NCBI RefSeq assembly: GCF_034043515.1
Contig: NZ_CP138214.1
Location: 496,001-560,000 of the forward strand
DNA: 64,000 nucleotides
From: Pseudomonas sp. MUP55
GTDB lineage: Bacteria; Pseudomonadota; Gammaproteobacteria; Pseudomonadales; Pseudomonadaceae
Direction: 5' to 3'
The notes beneath the pieces are model-generated. The model did not search any database, was not told the DNA's origin, and saw only the letters and a list, made by a program, of their open reading frames with translations. Below are positions 40,270 through 48,916 of this stretch, one piece after another (position 1 is the stretch's first letter; every line of letters begins with the position of its first letter). Made by a program: the position numbers and the translations under genes.

Positions 40270-40924
40270 CGCTCAGTGGCTGGTCAGCGGTACTGTCCTG
40301 CATGCGCAGTACCGTGCTGTCGCCCTGGGTTTCCAGCAGCTCGATGGTGTTCACCAGCGCGCCGCCATCGATATTGATTTGGGTGAACACTTGCTTGAGC
40401 AACAGCGAACGCGGGATCAGCGTGAGCTTCCACTGTTGAGCCTCGCCTTGCAGTTGCAGCTCGAAGTCGCGCTGCAAGCCGCTGCTGTCGCCGCCCAGCA
40501 CGGCGAGGAACAGACGATTCTGCTCGGTACCGGCGCTCTTGGTGGGCAGCCATTGCCAGCCGTTGGCGTCACGCCGAGCGATGCCCTGGGCGCTGATGCG
40601 GTAGTCCTGCTGCAGCGGGGTTTTGAGCAGCCACAGCAAGCCGTGGTCCTTGGCGAGCACGAAGCTGCCTTTGCTGACCAGTGGCTGGGGCAGGGCGCGC
40701 AGGTGTTTTTCCTGGGTGAAGTGGCCGTGGATCACGCTGGGTTTGGCGAGCTGCTCGCTGAGCTGTTGCAGGTCGAAGGCGTGGGCGCTGAAGCTCAGCA
40801 ACGCGGCGGCCACTGTAGGAGCGAGCTTGCTCGCGAAAAACCTGAGGGCGCTGCGGGGCGTCAGGTGGCCCGCGTTATCGTTGGCGATCTTCGCGAGCAA
40901 GCTCGCTCCTACAGGGGGGGTCAT
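40241..40924 (-). CDS. LolA-like carrier protein with REPIN-encoded N-terminus
   Basis: 227 residues. From FDLQQLSEQLAKPSVIHGHFTQ on it is a LolA-like periplasmic lipid carrier, the usual partner of the MMPL exporter in APE clusters. Residues 4-38 are encoded by a complete REPIN (40814-40914) read in frame: ASLLAKIAND and FFASKLAP are translated REP arms. The start ATG overlaps the thioesterase stop (ATGA), probably the ancestral start, so the REPIN entered about three codons downstream. Signal-peptide charge (R28, K33) now comes from the repeat, followed by the native VAAALLSFSAHA and a cleavage site. Confidence 0.85.
   Translation of the reverse strand: MTPPVGASLLAKIANDNAGHLTPRSALRFFASKLAPTVAAALLSFSAHAFDLQQLSEQLAKPSVIHGHFTQEKHLRALPQPLVSKGSFVLAKDHGLLWLLKTPLQQDYRISAQGIARRDANGWQWLPTKSAGTEQNRLFLAVLGGDSSGLQRDFELQLQGEAQQWKLTLIPRSLLLKQVFTQINIDGGALVNTIELLETQGDSTVLRMQDSTADQPLSDAEQHDFAQ
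40814..40914. repeat. REPIN inside the LolA-like coding sequence
   Basis: Both TGTAGGAGCGAGCTTGC arms are intact in inverted orientation and the element is about 101 bp. It lies wholly inside the open reading frame without introducing a stop. Confidence 0.9.
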
Positions 40925-41346
40925 TTCAGGGCCCTTTCTACGGCGTCGATGAATACTTTGGGGGAGGCCAATTGCATCTCGCGGCTGGCGATCTCTACCG
41001 CCACTTGCACGGTACTGGCGCGGGTCAGGCGTTCGCCGCTGGCCAGGTCGGTGATCAGGTAGTTGACCTTCAAACGGTTCTCCCATTCCACCAGGCTGGC
41101 GCGTACGTTGACGGTTTGGCCAAAGACCGCGCCGCGCACATAGCGCAGCTGCAGGTCGATCACCGGCCAGGCGTAGCCGGCTTCGAGCATCGCGGTGTAG
41201 TTGTGGCCGATTTTGTCCAGCAGCGCGCAGCGCGCCACTTCCAGGTATTTCACGTAATGCCCGTGCCACACCACGTTCATGGTGTCGACATCGAAAAACG
41301 GCACGAGGATGTGCGTGTCGCAGTGCAGTACGCCGGGGCTACGCAT
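40921..41346 (-). CDS. YbgC-like acyl-CoA/ACP thioesterase of APE cluster
   Basis: 141 residues, hotdog thioesterase (4HBT). The catalytic-type Asp is in PFFDVDTMNVVWHGHYVKYLE, a 4-hydroxybenzoyl-CoA thioesterase signature. Likely releases or edits ACP-bound intermediates. The ATG at 41346 is favoured over upstream in-frame codons that overlap the ammonia lyase in another frame. Overlaps neighbours on both sides. Confidence 0.9.
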   Translation of the reverse strand: MRSPGVLHCDTHILVPFFDVDTMNVVWHGHYVKYLEVARCALLDKIGHNYTAMLEAGYAWPVIDLQLRYVRGAVFGQTVNVRASLVEWENRLKVNYLITDLASGERLTRASTVQVAVEIASREMQLASPKVFIDAVERALK

Positions 41347-42880
41347 GCAGCCTCCAGTGTTGCTCGGCAATGCGTTGCAGGCACAGGCGCAGTTCGCCTT
41401 CCAGCGCGCGGTCTTCAATGACTGGCGCAAAGTCCTTGGCCAGCTCTTCGTGCATCGCTGCCAGTGCCGGTGGCAACGGCCGGGCATCCTCGGCCTGGGC
41501 ACGCAACCACACGCCCTGGTGGGCGGCGAGCAACGTGGCGGCGGCCACCTGTTCGGTCAGCTCCAGCACGCGCACAGCGTCGCGGGCGGCGATGGTGCCC
41601 ATGCTCACTTTGTCCTGGTTATGGCATTCGGTAGAGCGCGAAAACACGCTGGCCGGCATGGTGTTTTTCAGCGCCTCGGCGGTCCAGGCGCTGGTGCCGA
41701 TCTGCACGGCCTTGAAGCCATGGTTGAGCATGGCGCGGTCGGCCGGCGCGCCCGACAGGTTGCTCGGCAGGCCGTGGTTGTAACGCACGTCCACCAGCAG
41801 CGCCAGTTGGCGGTCGAGCAGGTCGGCGACGTTGGCCACCAGGGTCTTGAGGCTGTCCATGGCAAAGGCAATGTGCCCGCCGTAGAAGTGCCCGCCGTGC
41901 AGCACGCGTTCGGCTTCGGCATCGATGATCGGGTTGTCGTTGGCGCTGTTCAGCTCGATCTCGATAAACGAGCGCAGCCAGTTCAGGCTGTCGGCCAGTA
42001 CGCCGAGCACGTGGGGCGCGCAGCGCAGCGAGTAGCGGTCCTGCAGGCGGTGCAGCGGGGCAGTCGGTGCATCAATGGCCAGGTCTTCGCGCAACCAGGC
42101 GGCGACTTGCATCTGCCCTGGATGAGGCTTGGCGGCGAACAGGCGCTCGTCGAAGTGCTCCGGGTTGCCTTGCAGCGCCACCACATTCAGCGCGGTAATG
42201 CGCGTGGCCAGGTGCAGCAGGTAGTCGGCGCGGGCGAAGGCCAGGCACGCGATGCCGGTCATCACCGCCGTGCCGTTCATCAGCGCCAGGGCTTCCTTGG
42301 GCCGCAGCACCAACGGTTCCCAGCCCAGTTCGCGATGAACGTCGGCGGCTTGGCGGCGTTCGCCACGAAACAGCACTTCACGCTCGCCGGACAAGGTCGC
42401 CGCCACGTAGGACAGCGGTGTCAGATCGCCGCTGGCGCCTACCGAGCCTTCTTCCGGGATCAGCGGCAGCACGTCGTGTTCGAGGAAGCCCTGCAGGCGC
42501 TCCAGCAGTTCCACGCGTACCCCGGACACGCCATGGCACAGCGACTGCAAGCGCGCCGCCAGCACGGCGCGGGTGGCCTGGGCGTCGAGCAACTTGCCCA
42601 GGCCGCAGCCGTGGAAGGTGTACAGATGACGCGGCAGTGCTTCGACATGCTGCAAGGGCACCGCGACCACGCACGAGTCGCCGTAGCCGGTGGTCACGCC
42701 GTAGATCACGCCTTCCTTGTCCAGCAGCGAGTCAAGGAACTGCGCGCCCTTGGCGATGCGCTGGCGATACGCGGCATCGTCCTGCAGGCGGGTGGGCACC
42801 TGACGGTTGGCCAGGGCCAGTACGTCTTCGATGCGCAGGGGGCGTTCGCCAAAGGTGATCGGCTCAAGAGACGTGGTCAT
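41339..42880 (-). CDS. Aromatic amino acid ammonia lyase (HAL/PAL/TAL family) of APE cluster
   Basis: 513 residues. The MIO prosthetic group would form from Ala-Ser-Gly at 149-151 (GSVGASGDLTPLS). Other active-site segments: YGVTTGYGDS, QDRYSLRCAPHVLG, NSANDNP and ECHNQDKVSMG. The selectivity-loop pair aligned with Ser-His of histidine lyases reads Phe89-His90 (YTFHGCG), so it is not a plain HAL. In an APE cluster it most likely deaminates tyrosine or phenylalanine to supply the aryl starter. Family membership is firm; the substrate is inferred. Confidence 0.88.
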   Translation of the reverse strand: MTTSLEPITFGERPLRIEDVLALANRQVPTRLQDDAAYRQRIAKGAQFLDSLLDKEGVIYGVTTGYGDSCVVAVPLQHVEALPRHLYTFHGCGLGKLLDAQATRAVLAARLQSLCHGVSGVRVELLERLQGFLEHDVLPLIPEEGSVGASGDLTPLSYVAATLSGEREVLFRGERRQAADVHRELGWEPLVLRPKEALALMNGTAVMTGIACLAFARADYLLHLATRITALNVVALQGNPEHFDERLFAAKPHPGQMQVAAWLREDLAIDAPTAPLHRLQDRYSLRCAPHVLGVLADSLNWLRSFIEIELNSANDNPIIDAEAERVLHGGHFYGGHIAFAMDSLKTLVANVADLLDRQLALLVDVRYNHGLPSNLSGAPADRAMLNHGFKAVQIGTSAWTAEALKNTMPASVFSRSTECHNQDKVSMGTIAARDAVRVLELTEQVAAATLLAAHQGVWLRAQAEDARPLPPALAAMHEELAKDFAPVIEDRALEGELRLCLQRIAEQHWRLHA

Positions 42881-43799
42881 CGGTCTTCCAGAAAGGGTAA
42901 AAGTTGAACCATTGTTGAGGCGCTTGCAGGCAGAACTGGCCCAGGCGCGCGGCGTAGCGGGCGGTCCACAGCGCAATGACCTGCTCGCGGGTGCTGCGCT
43001 TCCATTCGATCAATTGCGCGAAGGGCTCGATGGTCAGGTGATAGCGGCCCTGGTGCTTGAGGCACATCAGCAGGTTGACCGGGCATTTGAGCAAGCCGGC
43101 CAGCAGCCATGGGCCTTGGGGAAACGCGGCCTCGTGCCCGAGGAAATCGACGCGTACCGTGCGCCCGCCGTGCAGCGGGATGCGGTCGCCGGCGATCGCC
43201 AGCCATTCGCCGTCGTCCAGGCGCTGGCTGAGCAGCAGCATGGTGGCCGGGTCCAGCTCGCTGACCTGGATCAGGCGCAAGTGGGTCGCCCCCGCTTCGC
43301 CCAGCAGGCGATTGAAGCGCTCGGCATGCTTGGTGTGCACCAGCACGTTCATGGTGACTTGTTCGCCAATCTCCGCCAGCGCGCGGCACACTTCCAGGTT
43401 GCCCAGGTGCGCGCCCACCAGCATCTGCCCGCGCTCGCCACGCAGTTGGCCGCGCAGTTGCGCCGGGTCGTTGATTTCGATCTGCTCCAGGCGCAGCTTG
43501 CCGTTCCACACGTCCAGTTTGTCGAGCAGTGAGTCGGCGAACGCCATGAACTGGCCAAAGACCTTTCGGTGGGTTGGCAGCAAGTCGTCGCGCGCGCTCC
43601 ACTGCGCCAGGCGCTGCTGGTATTGCCAGGCACTCTGGCGCGCGGTGCGGCCAAACAGGAAAAAGTAAAACACGATGCTGTACAGCAGCGGGCTCAACAG
43701 GCGGCGACCAAGCACTTTGGCCGCGACTGCCGTGAGCTTCATCAGCCAGAAACTGCCGCGTTCCTCGCGGTCGGCCCAGTGTTTGCCGCTGTCGCTCAT
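42864..43799 (-). CDS. LpxL/HtrB-like acyltransferase of APE cluster
   Basis: 311 residues from MSDSGKHWADREERGSFWLM. A membrane-anchoring helix (about 35-50) precedes a lysophospholipid/lipid A acyltransferase-like domain with the HX4E motif (HLGNLE, 131-136) and GDRIPLHGG. It would transfer an acyl or the polyene chain onto the glycolipid partner at the inner-membrane face. Overlaps the glycosyltransferase (4 nt) and the lyase (17 nt). Confidence 0.88.
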   Translation of the reverse strand: MSDSGKHWADREERGSFWLMKLTAVAAKVLGRRLLSPLLYSIVFYFFLFGRTARQSAWQYQQRLAQWSARDDLLPTHRKVFGQFMAFADSLLDKLDVWNGKLRLEQIEINDPAQLRGQLRGERGQMLVGAHLGNLEVCRALAEIGEQVTMNVLVHTKHAERFNRLLGEAGATHLRLIQVSELDPATMLLLSQRLDDGEWLAIAGDRIPLHGGRTVRVDFLGHEAAFPQGPWLLAGLLKCPVNLLMCLKHQGRYHLTIEPFAQLIEWKRSTREQVIALWTARYAARLGQFCLQAPQQWFNFYPFWKTDDHVS

Positions 43800-44530
43800 G
43801 CCTGCCACCGACGCCACAGGATGGCCGGCGCGCGCACCAGCATGCCGAAAAACAGTCGCGTGTGCATGGCGCTGATGCGCACGTTGTCGCGGAACAAGCG
43901 AAAGTGCGACAGGCCGTCGGCCGGGTAATGCACCTGGGTGGGCAGCCAGCGCATGGGCTGGTTGCGCCAGGCCAGGCGCACAAGGATGTCTGAATCGAAA
44001 TCCATGTGCGTGCCGATGTAGGCCGAGTCCATCAGCGCCAGCGTGGGGGCCAGCGGGTACACGCGAAAGCCGCACATCGAGTCGCGAATCTGCAACGACA
44101 GGGTGTTGATCCACACCCACACGTGGGTCAGGTAGCGTGCGTAGAGGCGACCCTTGGGCACGCTGTCGTCGTATTCGGGGTAGCCGCAGATGATGGCGTC
44201 GGGGTGCCGGCGGGAGGTGTCGATAAAGGTCTCGACTTCGCGCAGGTCGTGTTGGCCATCGGCATCGACCTGCAGGGCGTGGGTGTAACCCAGTCGCGCC
44301 GCTTCGCGAAAGCCGGCCATGACCGCGCCGCCCTTGCCCTGGTTGCTCGGCAGGGTCAGCAGGGTGACGTTGCCCAGCAGCGCCAATTGCGCTAGCACCG
44401 CTGCGCAGGCCGCGCTGCTGCCGTCGTCCACCAGCAGGCACGGCAGGCCGCTGTTCAGCAGGCTGTGGACCACGGCGGGCACGGCGGCTTCATGGTTGTA
44501 GACCGGGATCAGGGCGCAGGGGTTATGCAT
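43796..44530 (-). CDS. Family 2 glycosyltransferase of APE cluster
   Basis: 244 residues. GT-A fold of the dolichyl-phosphate-mannose-synthase type: LIPVYNHEAAVPAVV, LLVDDGSS, and the DXD-type metal motif in LQVDADGQHD. Likely builds the sugar part on which the aryl polyene is placed. The ATG at 44530 (MHNPCALIPVYN) is used; a longer frame runs into the adjacent REPIN and is not credible. Confidence 0.9.
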   Translation of the reverse strand: MHNPCALIPVYNHEAAVPAVVHSLLNSGLPCLLVDDGSSAACAAVLAQLALLGNVTLLTLPSNQGKGGAVMAGFREAARLGYTHALQVDADGQHDLREVETFIDTSRRHPDAIICGYPEYDDSVPKGRLYARYLTHVWVWINTLSLQIRDSMCGFRVYPLAPTLALMDSAYIGTHMDFDSDILVRLAWRNQPMRWLPTQVHYPADGLSHFRLFRDNVRISAMHTRLFFGMLVRAPAILWRRWQA

Positions 44531-44552
44531 GATGAGCGTCTCGGCAAACTTG

Positions 44553-44682
44553 GTGGCGAGGGAGCTCGCTCCCGCTGGGCTGCGAAGCAGACCCAATGCA
44601 GGCGACCGAGATGGATCTGGAAAAGTGCACTGCATGGGTTGGGAGTGCTGCGCACTCCAGCGGGAGCAAGCTCCCTCGCCAC
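44553..44682. repeat. REP pair, GTGGCGAGGGAGCTCGCTCCC family
   Basis: Inverted arms GTGGCGAGGGAGCTCGCTCC and GGAGCAAGCTCCCTCGCCAC, about 130 bp overall, with an inner GCTGCG/CGCAGC type pairing. It fills the only sizeable gap (158 nt) within the APE operon, between the ligase and glycosyltransferase genes. It is a third REP sequence type in the window. Confidence 0.85.
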
Positions 44683-44688
44683 AGGAGA

Positions 44689-46359
44689 CTATTCATTTGG
44701 GGTCTCCAGCACGATTCGGCCGCTGGAGCACGCGGCGTTGCCATTGCGGTAGGCGAAATACAACTTGCCGCGTTCCCGGTCGAAGCGCAGGTGCAGTTCG
44801 ATACGGTCGCCGGGGCGCACCAGTTGCTGGAACTTGAGCACTTCCATACCGGCGAACGTCGGCGGCAGGTCCAGCAGCTGTTGGCCCAGGTTGAAGGCCC
44901 ATTCCACCTGCACCACACCCGGCAGTACCGGCGTTACCGGGAAATGCCCGCTGAAATAGGCCAGGTCCGGCGCAATGCTCAGTTGTAGCGTCCATTCGCC
45001 GTCGGTTTCGACCTGCTCCAGCACCTCCGGCGCCTTGGGCCGTGGTGCCAGCAACAGGGCCTCGATATCGGCCTGGGGCAGCTTGCCCTGGCTGTTGAGC
45101 GGCAGTTGGCGCAGCAAGCGCCAGCGGCGGGGCAGGGCCAGGGCTTCGCAATGCTGGCTCAGGTGCTCGCGCAGGGTCTGGGTCAGCGTGCGCCGGCCCT
45201 GGTTGCGCAGCGCATGCAGCCCCGCCGCGCTCAGCACCACCAGGGCACCGAGCGAGGCGCGGTTTTCCTGCACCACGCCCAGGCGCGTTTCGGCGACCCA
45301 GGGGTGGGTCATCAACGCCTGTTCGAGCATCGGCAGGGAGATGCGTTTTTCTTCCAGCTTGACGATGCGGTCCAGGCGGCCAAGCAGCTCGAAGCGGCCA
45401 TCGGCATGGATGCGCGCGGCATCGGCGGTCTGTTCGACATGCCCGTCGGGCAGATAAGGCGAGGCAATGCGCAGGGCGCCGTCGGCATCCTGGCTCAGTT
45501 GCACATCGGCAAACGGCTGCCAGGGCTGGGCCCCCTGGCGCCAGGCGATACCGCCGGTTTCCGAGCTGCCAAGAATCTCCGTCGGCCATTGCTGCAAGCG
45601 GTCATAGAGGCTGCCGGCGGCCTCGACAGGCAAGGCGCCACCGGAGGAAAACACCCGTGCCACCTGGCTCAGTGCCGGCCAGTCGAGGTTATCGCCCATG
45701 CGCTTGAGCAGTGCCGGGCTGGCCACCCAGGCAAATTGCGCATGCTCGCGACTGGCGCGCTGCATGTCTTCGGGAAAGGCCAGTTGCTTACGCACAAAGA
45801 TACGACCGGCGCACAGCGGCCACAGCACGCGAAACAGCAGCCCGTAGATATGTTGAGTGGCGACGCTGCCGATGATGCAGGCGTCCTTCAGGTCGGCGCC
45901 CCACAGCGCTTCCAGCGCCTGGACCTCATTGGCCAGCTGGCGCAGGGACTTGTCGATCCGCTTGGGTTCGCCGCTGGAGCCGGAGGTGCACAGGCTCAGT
46001 TGGCAGCTATCCAGGTCGAGTGCGGCGGGGCTCAAGGGCGCTTGATACAGGGCCTCCAGTTCCGACGCTTGCGTCAGCCAGGCATCGACAGCGTCGGCCC
46101 AGCGTTGACGGGTCTGGGGCTGCAGGTCGGCGGGCAGTAGCACGCTGACCCCGGCACGCCAGGCGCCGAGCAAGGCAATCGCCAGTACGCCCGCGTCTTC
46201 CAGGTGCACCGCCAGGCGCTGTATGCCACGCGCTCGCAGGCCTGCCGCCAGGCGCAGCGATTGCTCCACCAGTTGTGCATGATTGAGCGCCGGCTCAGTG
46301 GTGACCTGGCGGTGTTCCTGCGGCTCGAGCAGCAGATGCTCAAGTTTCAAACCTTCCAT
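44689..46359 (-). CDS. Acyl-ACP ligase fused to hotdog dehydratase, APE cluster
   Basis: 556 residues from [13 protein letters not shown]. Residues about 1-440 are an AMP-forming acyl ligase: P-loop [26 protein letters not shown], and [17 protein letters not shown] with C-terminal NSQGKLPQ (catalytic Lys). Residues about 455-556 are a FabA/Z-type hotdog ([27 protein letters not shown]) with the catalytic His in GHFP. It would load the aryl acid on ACP and dehydrate intermediates. In E. coli-type clusters these functions are separate proteins (ApeH and ApeI, from memory). Confidence 0.9.
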   Translation of the reverse strand: MEGLKLEHLLLEPQEHRQVTTEPALNHAQLVEQSLRLAAGLRARGIQRLAVHLEDAGVLAIALLGAWRAGVSVLLPADLQPQTRQRWADAVDAWLTQASELEALYQAPLSPAALDLDSCQLSLCTSGSSGEPKRIDKSLRQLANEVQALEALWGADLKDACIIGSVATQHIYGLLFRVLWPLCAGRIFVRKQLAFPEDMQRASREHAQFAWVASPALLKRMGDNLDWPALSQVARVFSSGGALPVEAAGSLYDRLQQWPTEILGSSETGGIAWRQGAQPWQPFADVQLSQDADGALRIASPYLPDGHVEQTADAARIHADGRFELLGRLDRIVKLEEKRISLPMLEQALMTHPWVAETRLGVVQENRASLGALVVLSAAGLHALRNQGRRTLTQTLREHLSQHCEALALPRRWRLLRQLPLNSQGKLPQADIEALLLAPRPKAPEVLEQVETDGEWTLQLSIAPDLAYFSGHFPVTPVLPGVVQVEWAFNLGQQLLDLPPTFAGMEVLKFQQLVRPGDRIELHLRFDRERGKLYFAYRNGNAACSSGRIVLETPNE

Positions 46360-46901
46360 ACGCGGCCTCGAACCCTTTGTCGTACCAGCCATTCCACGGC
46401 AAACAACAGCCCCATCAGCCCGTAGGCGATCAAGCCGTTGTACAACGTCCACCAGCTCAATGGCGCCCATAAGGTGAGGGCGGCGGCGAGCAGGCCATTA
46501 CACAGAAAAAACACACTCCACACGACGGTGACCTGGCGCGTATACACCACTGCATGCGGCGGCAGCTGCGCCTCGCTCATGCGCGCCAGCCGCTCGACCA
46601 TCGGCGGCCCGTAGATAAGGCTCAGGCCGAACAGTGCCAGCATGAACGCGCTGACCAGGCTGGGGTACCAACGCAACCACTGCGGGTTGTCGAACCAGGC
46701 CAGCGCCAGGCAGAACACAATCACCACCAGCGCCATCCAGCGGCTGCCGGGGCGTCGCGCAGCGGTGAACGCGCGCAGCAGCCACAGGCTGCCCAGCAGC
46801 AGGCCGAACTGCCACGGCGCAAAATGCTCGGTGCCGTAATACACCGCAAAGGGGTACAGCAAGCCCGCCAGCAACAGGCCCAGGCCCATCAGCCGGCTCA
46901 T
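46347..46901 (-). CDS. Integral membrane protein (COG4648-like) of APE cluster
   Basis: 184 residues with about five transmembrane helices (LLLAGLLYPFAVYYG, WMALVVIVFCLALAWF and others) and no recognisable catalytic motif. Proteins of this type occur next to the ACPs in many aryl polyene clusters; function unknown. Overlaps the ACP gene by ATGA and the ligase by 13 nt. Confidence 0.8.
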   Translation of the reverse strand: MSRLMGLGLLLAGLLYPFAVYYGTEHFAPWQFGLLLGSLWLLRAFTAARRPGSRWMALVVIVFCLALAWFDNPQWLRWYPSLVSAFMLALFGLSLIYGPPMVERLARMSEAQLPPHAVVYTRQVTVVWSVFFLCNGLLAAALTLWAPLSWWTLYNGLIAYGLMGLLFAVEWLVRQRVRGRVWKV

Positions 46902-47152
46902 GCGGCGGGTTGGACCAGACGGTACACCGCCTCAACCACGTCATTGACGGTGCGCACTGCCTTGAATTCTTCAGCGGCGATCTTCTTGCCGGTCTGGCGC
47001 TTGATGTGGTCGATCAGGTCCACGGCATCGATGCTGTCGATTTCCAGGTCCTGGTACAGGTTGGCATCAAGGGTGACGCGTTCAGGTTCCAGTTCAAACA
47101 GTTCCACCAAGGCGTCGCGCAGGGTGTTGAAAATATCGTCACGAGTTTGCAT
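46898..47152 (-). CDS. Acyl carrier protein of APE cluster (first of two)
   Basis: 84 residues. Phosphopantetheine attachment Ser in the DSID motif (DLEIDSIDAVDLI). Acidic helix 2, typical of ACPs. Together with the neighbouring ACP it carries starter and chain intermediates; sequence does not show which is the starter ACP. Lies 9 nt after the second ACP gene. Confidence 0.93.
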   Translation of the reverse strand: MQTRDDIFNTLRDALVELFELEPERVTLDANLYQDLEIDSIDAVDLIDHIKRQTGKKIAAEEFKAVRTVNDVVEAVYRLVQPAA

Positions 47153-47161
47153 GGTCCGGTC

Positions 47162-47431
47162 TCAAGCTGCCTGTCTGGCCGTGACGAATGCCGCAAGGCT
47201 GGCCACGTTGGTGAAATGATTGCGCGTGTCCTTGGCGTCGGCGTCGATCTTGATGCCGTACGTTTTCTGAATGGCCAGGCCCAGCTCCAGGGCATCGACC
47301 GAATCCAGGCCCAGGCCTTCGCCGAACAGGGTCTGGTCGCTGCCGATGTCGTCGACGCTGATGTCCTCCAGGCCCAGGGCCTCGATGATCAGCATCTTTA
47401 TGTCGTGCTCAAGGCGGTGTTGGTCGCTCAT
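47162..47431 (-). CDS. Acyl carrier protein of APE cluster (second of two)
   Basis: 89 residues. Attachment Ser in GLDSVDALELGLAI. It differs from its neighbour by an N-terminal extension and a more basic C-terminal half. The start overlaps the acyltransferase by 23 nt. Confidence 0.93.
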   Translation of the reverse strand: MSDQHRLEHDIKMLIIEALGLEDISVDDIGSDQTLFGEGLGLDSVDALELGLAIQKTYGIKIDADAKDTRNHFTNVASLAAFVTARQAA

Positions 47432-48221
47432 CTTCGGCGAGCTCCTTAATGAAATAGTGATGCAGGTAATCGTTGAGCTTGCGTGACGCCTGGGGCGCGG
47501 GGCCCTGTGCGGCGAACGCGTGTGGTTCTATATCGGCACCCACGCGCAAACTGAAGTGGAATCGGCATCTGGGAATGCGATACCAGGGCTCGGCCTTGGT
47601 CAGGGTGGTGGGGCTGACCTTGATCACCACCGGGGTGATGATTGTCGCACCGCGCAGCGCAATGGCCGCGCCGCCGCGATGAAAGGCAGGTGCCGCGCCG
47701 GGTGTGGTGCGGGTGCCCTCTGGAAAGATGATCAGGGTCTGGCCGGCACGCAGGGCGTCGGCGGCCGCGTCGAGCATGTCGGCGCTGCCGTCGTTGCTGA
47801 TATAGCCGGCGTCGCGTACCGGGCCACGGGTGAACGGGTTTTGAAACAGGCCCTGCTTGACCACGCAATTGGTCTGGCGCATCAGGCCGATCAGGAACAC
47901 CACGTCGATCAGCGACGGATGGTTGGCGACGATCATCTGGCCAGGGCGGCCGAGCTTTTGCTCACCCTCGACGCTGTACGTGAGGATGCCCAGACATTTC
48001 ATCAGCCGAATAAAAAACCAGAACAGGCAACTGATGGTGTGACGCGCGCGTCGTTGATGCTGCCCGGCGTCGCCCGGCAGGCAACTGAGCAGCGGGAATA
48101 CCAGCAAACGCAGGCACAGCCCGCCGACACCGAACACAAAGAAGCTGGTGGCCGTGGCGAACAGGCGCCAGTAATAGGCCTGCCGTGGTTTGTCGGTCAG
48201 GGCTTGCGTCGCCAGTTCCAT
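47409..48221 (-). CDS. PlsC-like 1-acyl-glycerol-phosphate-type acyltransferase of APE cluster
   Basis: 270 residues from MELATQALTD. An N-terminal transmembrane helix pair (about 20-50) and the acyltransferase motifs: NHPSLID (HX4D) and FPEGTRTTPG. Likely attaches an acyl chain in making the lipid anchor of the aryl polyene. Overlaps the chain-length-factor gene by 25 nt and the ACP by 23 nt. Confidence 0.9.
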   Translation of the reverse strand: MELATQALTDKPRQAYYWRLFATATSFFVFGVGGLCLRLLVFPLLSCLPGDAGQHQRRARHTISCLFWFFIRLMKCLGILTYSVEGEQKLGRPGQMIVANHPSLIDVVFLIGLMRQTNCVVKQGLFQNPFTRGPVRDAGYISNDGSADMLDAAADALRAGQTLIIFPEGTRTTPGAAPAFHRGGAAIALRGATIITPVVIKVSPTTLTKAEPWYRIPRCRFHFSLRVGADIEPHAFAAQGPAPQASRKLNDYLHHYFIKELAEDERPTPP

Positions 48222-48916
48222 ACTCGGTTCTTCCAGGCATGTTGGCAGGCACCCTGTTCGGTCAACAGGGTGCGCAGCAGGTTCAGGGCGTGGGGCCACT
48301 GGGTTGGAGTGAGTTGGACAGTGCCGCTGTTTAGTTCCAGCTGCCACTCGTCGCCCGGTGTGAGCAAAAGGCCGAGGGCGTAGGGGAAGGGCACGTCAGC
48401 GATCCAGTTGGCATACGCCTGGGGCGGTTGTTCTTCGGTGATCACCAGCAATACGGCTGCAGCGCCTTCGTTGAGCAGCGCGGCGGCTTCGAGCAGGCCG
48501 TGTTCGAGGCCATCACCGGCGGCGGCGAGGGCCGTCATTTCGCTGGTTTCATTGCGCAGGATCGACCACAGGCCAATCACCGCGTTATGCACCGACAGGC
48601 TGAACTGGGTCGGCGACAGCGGTTGCTCGTTGGCCAGGTCGCTGAGAATGTCGAGGGTGCGCGGGGTTTCGCCGTGGCGCGAAACAAACACCAGCGGCAG
48701 CGCTTCAAGGCCCTCGGCCAGCGGCCAGCCCACGCTGAACGCCATGCGCGCCAGACGGCTCAAGCGTCGACGCTGCATGGCTGGCAGAAATGACACATCC
48801 GGCGATGCGTCGCTGGCGGGCAGCAACACCGGGTCCCGACACCAGGCGTGCCAGTCGTGCGCACTCTCCAGGCCAGGGGCCCAGGCGCGCCATTGGGCGA
48901 TGTTGAAGTTGATCAC
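48197..48916 (-). CDS. Chain-length-factor-like ketosynthase homologue of APE cluster
   Basis: 239 residues, the size of a ketosynthase N-terminal domain alone (beta-ketoacyl synthase-like, Ketoacyl-synt_2 type). The nucleophile position falls in FSLSVHNAVIGLWSI, which has no Cys, so it is catalytically inert and probably pairs with an active ketosynthase to set chain length. First gene of the operon as transcribed; the promoter must lie in 48917-49232. Confidence 0.87.
   Translation of the reverse strand: MINFNIAQWRAWAPGLESAHDWHAWCRDPVLLPASDASPDVSFLPAMQRRRLSRLARMAFSVGWPLAEGLEALPLVFVSRHGETPRTLDILSDLANEQPLSPTQFSLSVHNAVIGLWSILRNETSEMTALAAAGDGLEHGLLEAAALLNEGAAAVLLVITEEQPPQAYANWIADVPFPYALGLLLTPGDEWQLELNSGTVQLTPTQWPHALNLLRTLLTEQGACQHAWKNRVWNWRRKP

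Noticed and set aside
42864..44441. Apparent 525-residue protein joining extra N-terminal sequence to the LpxL-like acyltransferase
   Set aside because: The first 214 residues are the glycosyltransferase gene read in the wrong frame; the acyltransferase starts at ATG 43799.
31454..48916. Genomic island borne by phage or integrative element
   Set aside because: No integrase, transposase, tRNA target or terminal direct repeats were seen at the borders; only comparison with relatives suggests insertion.
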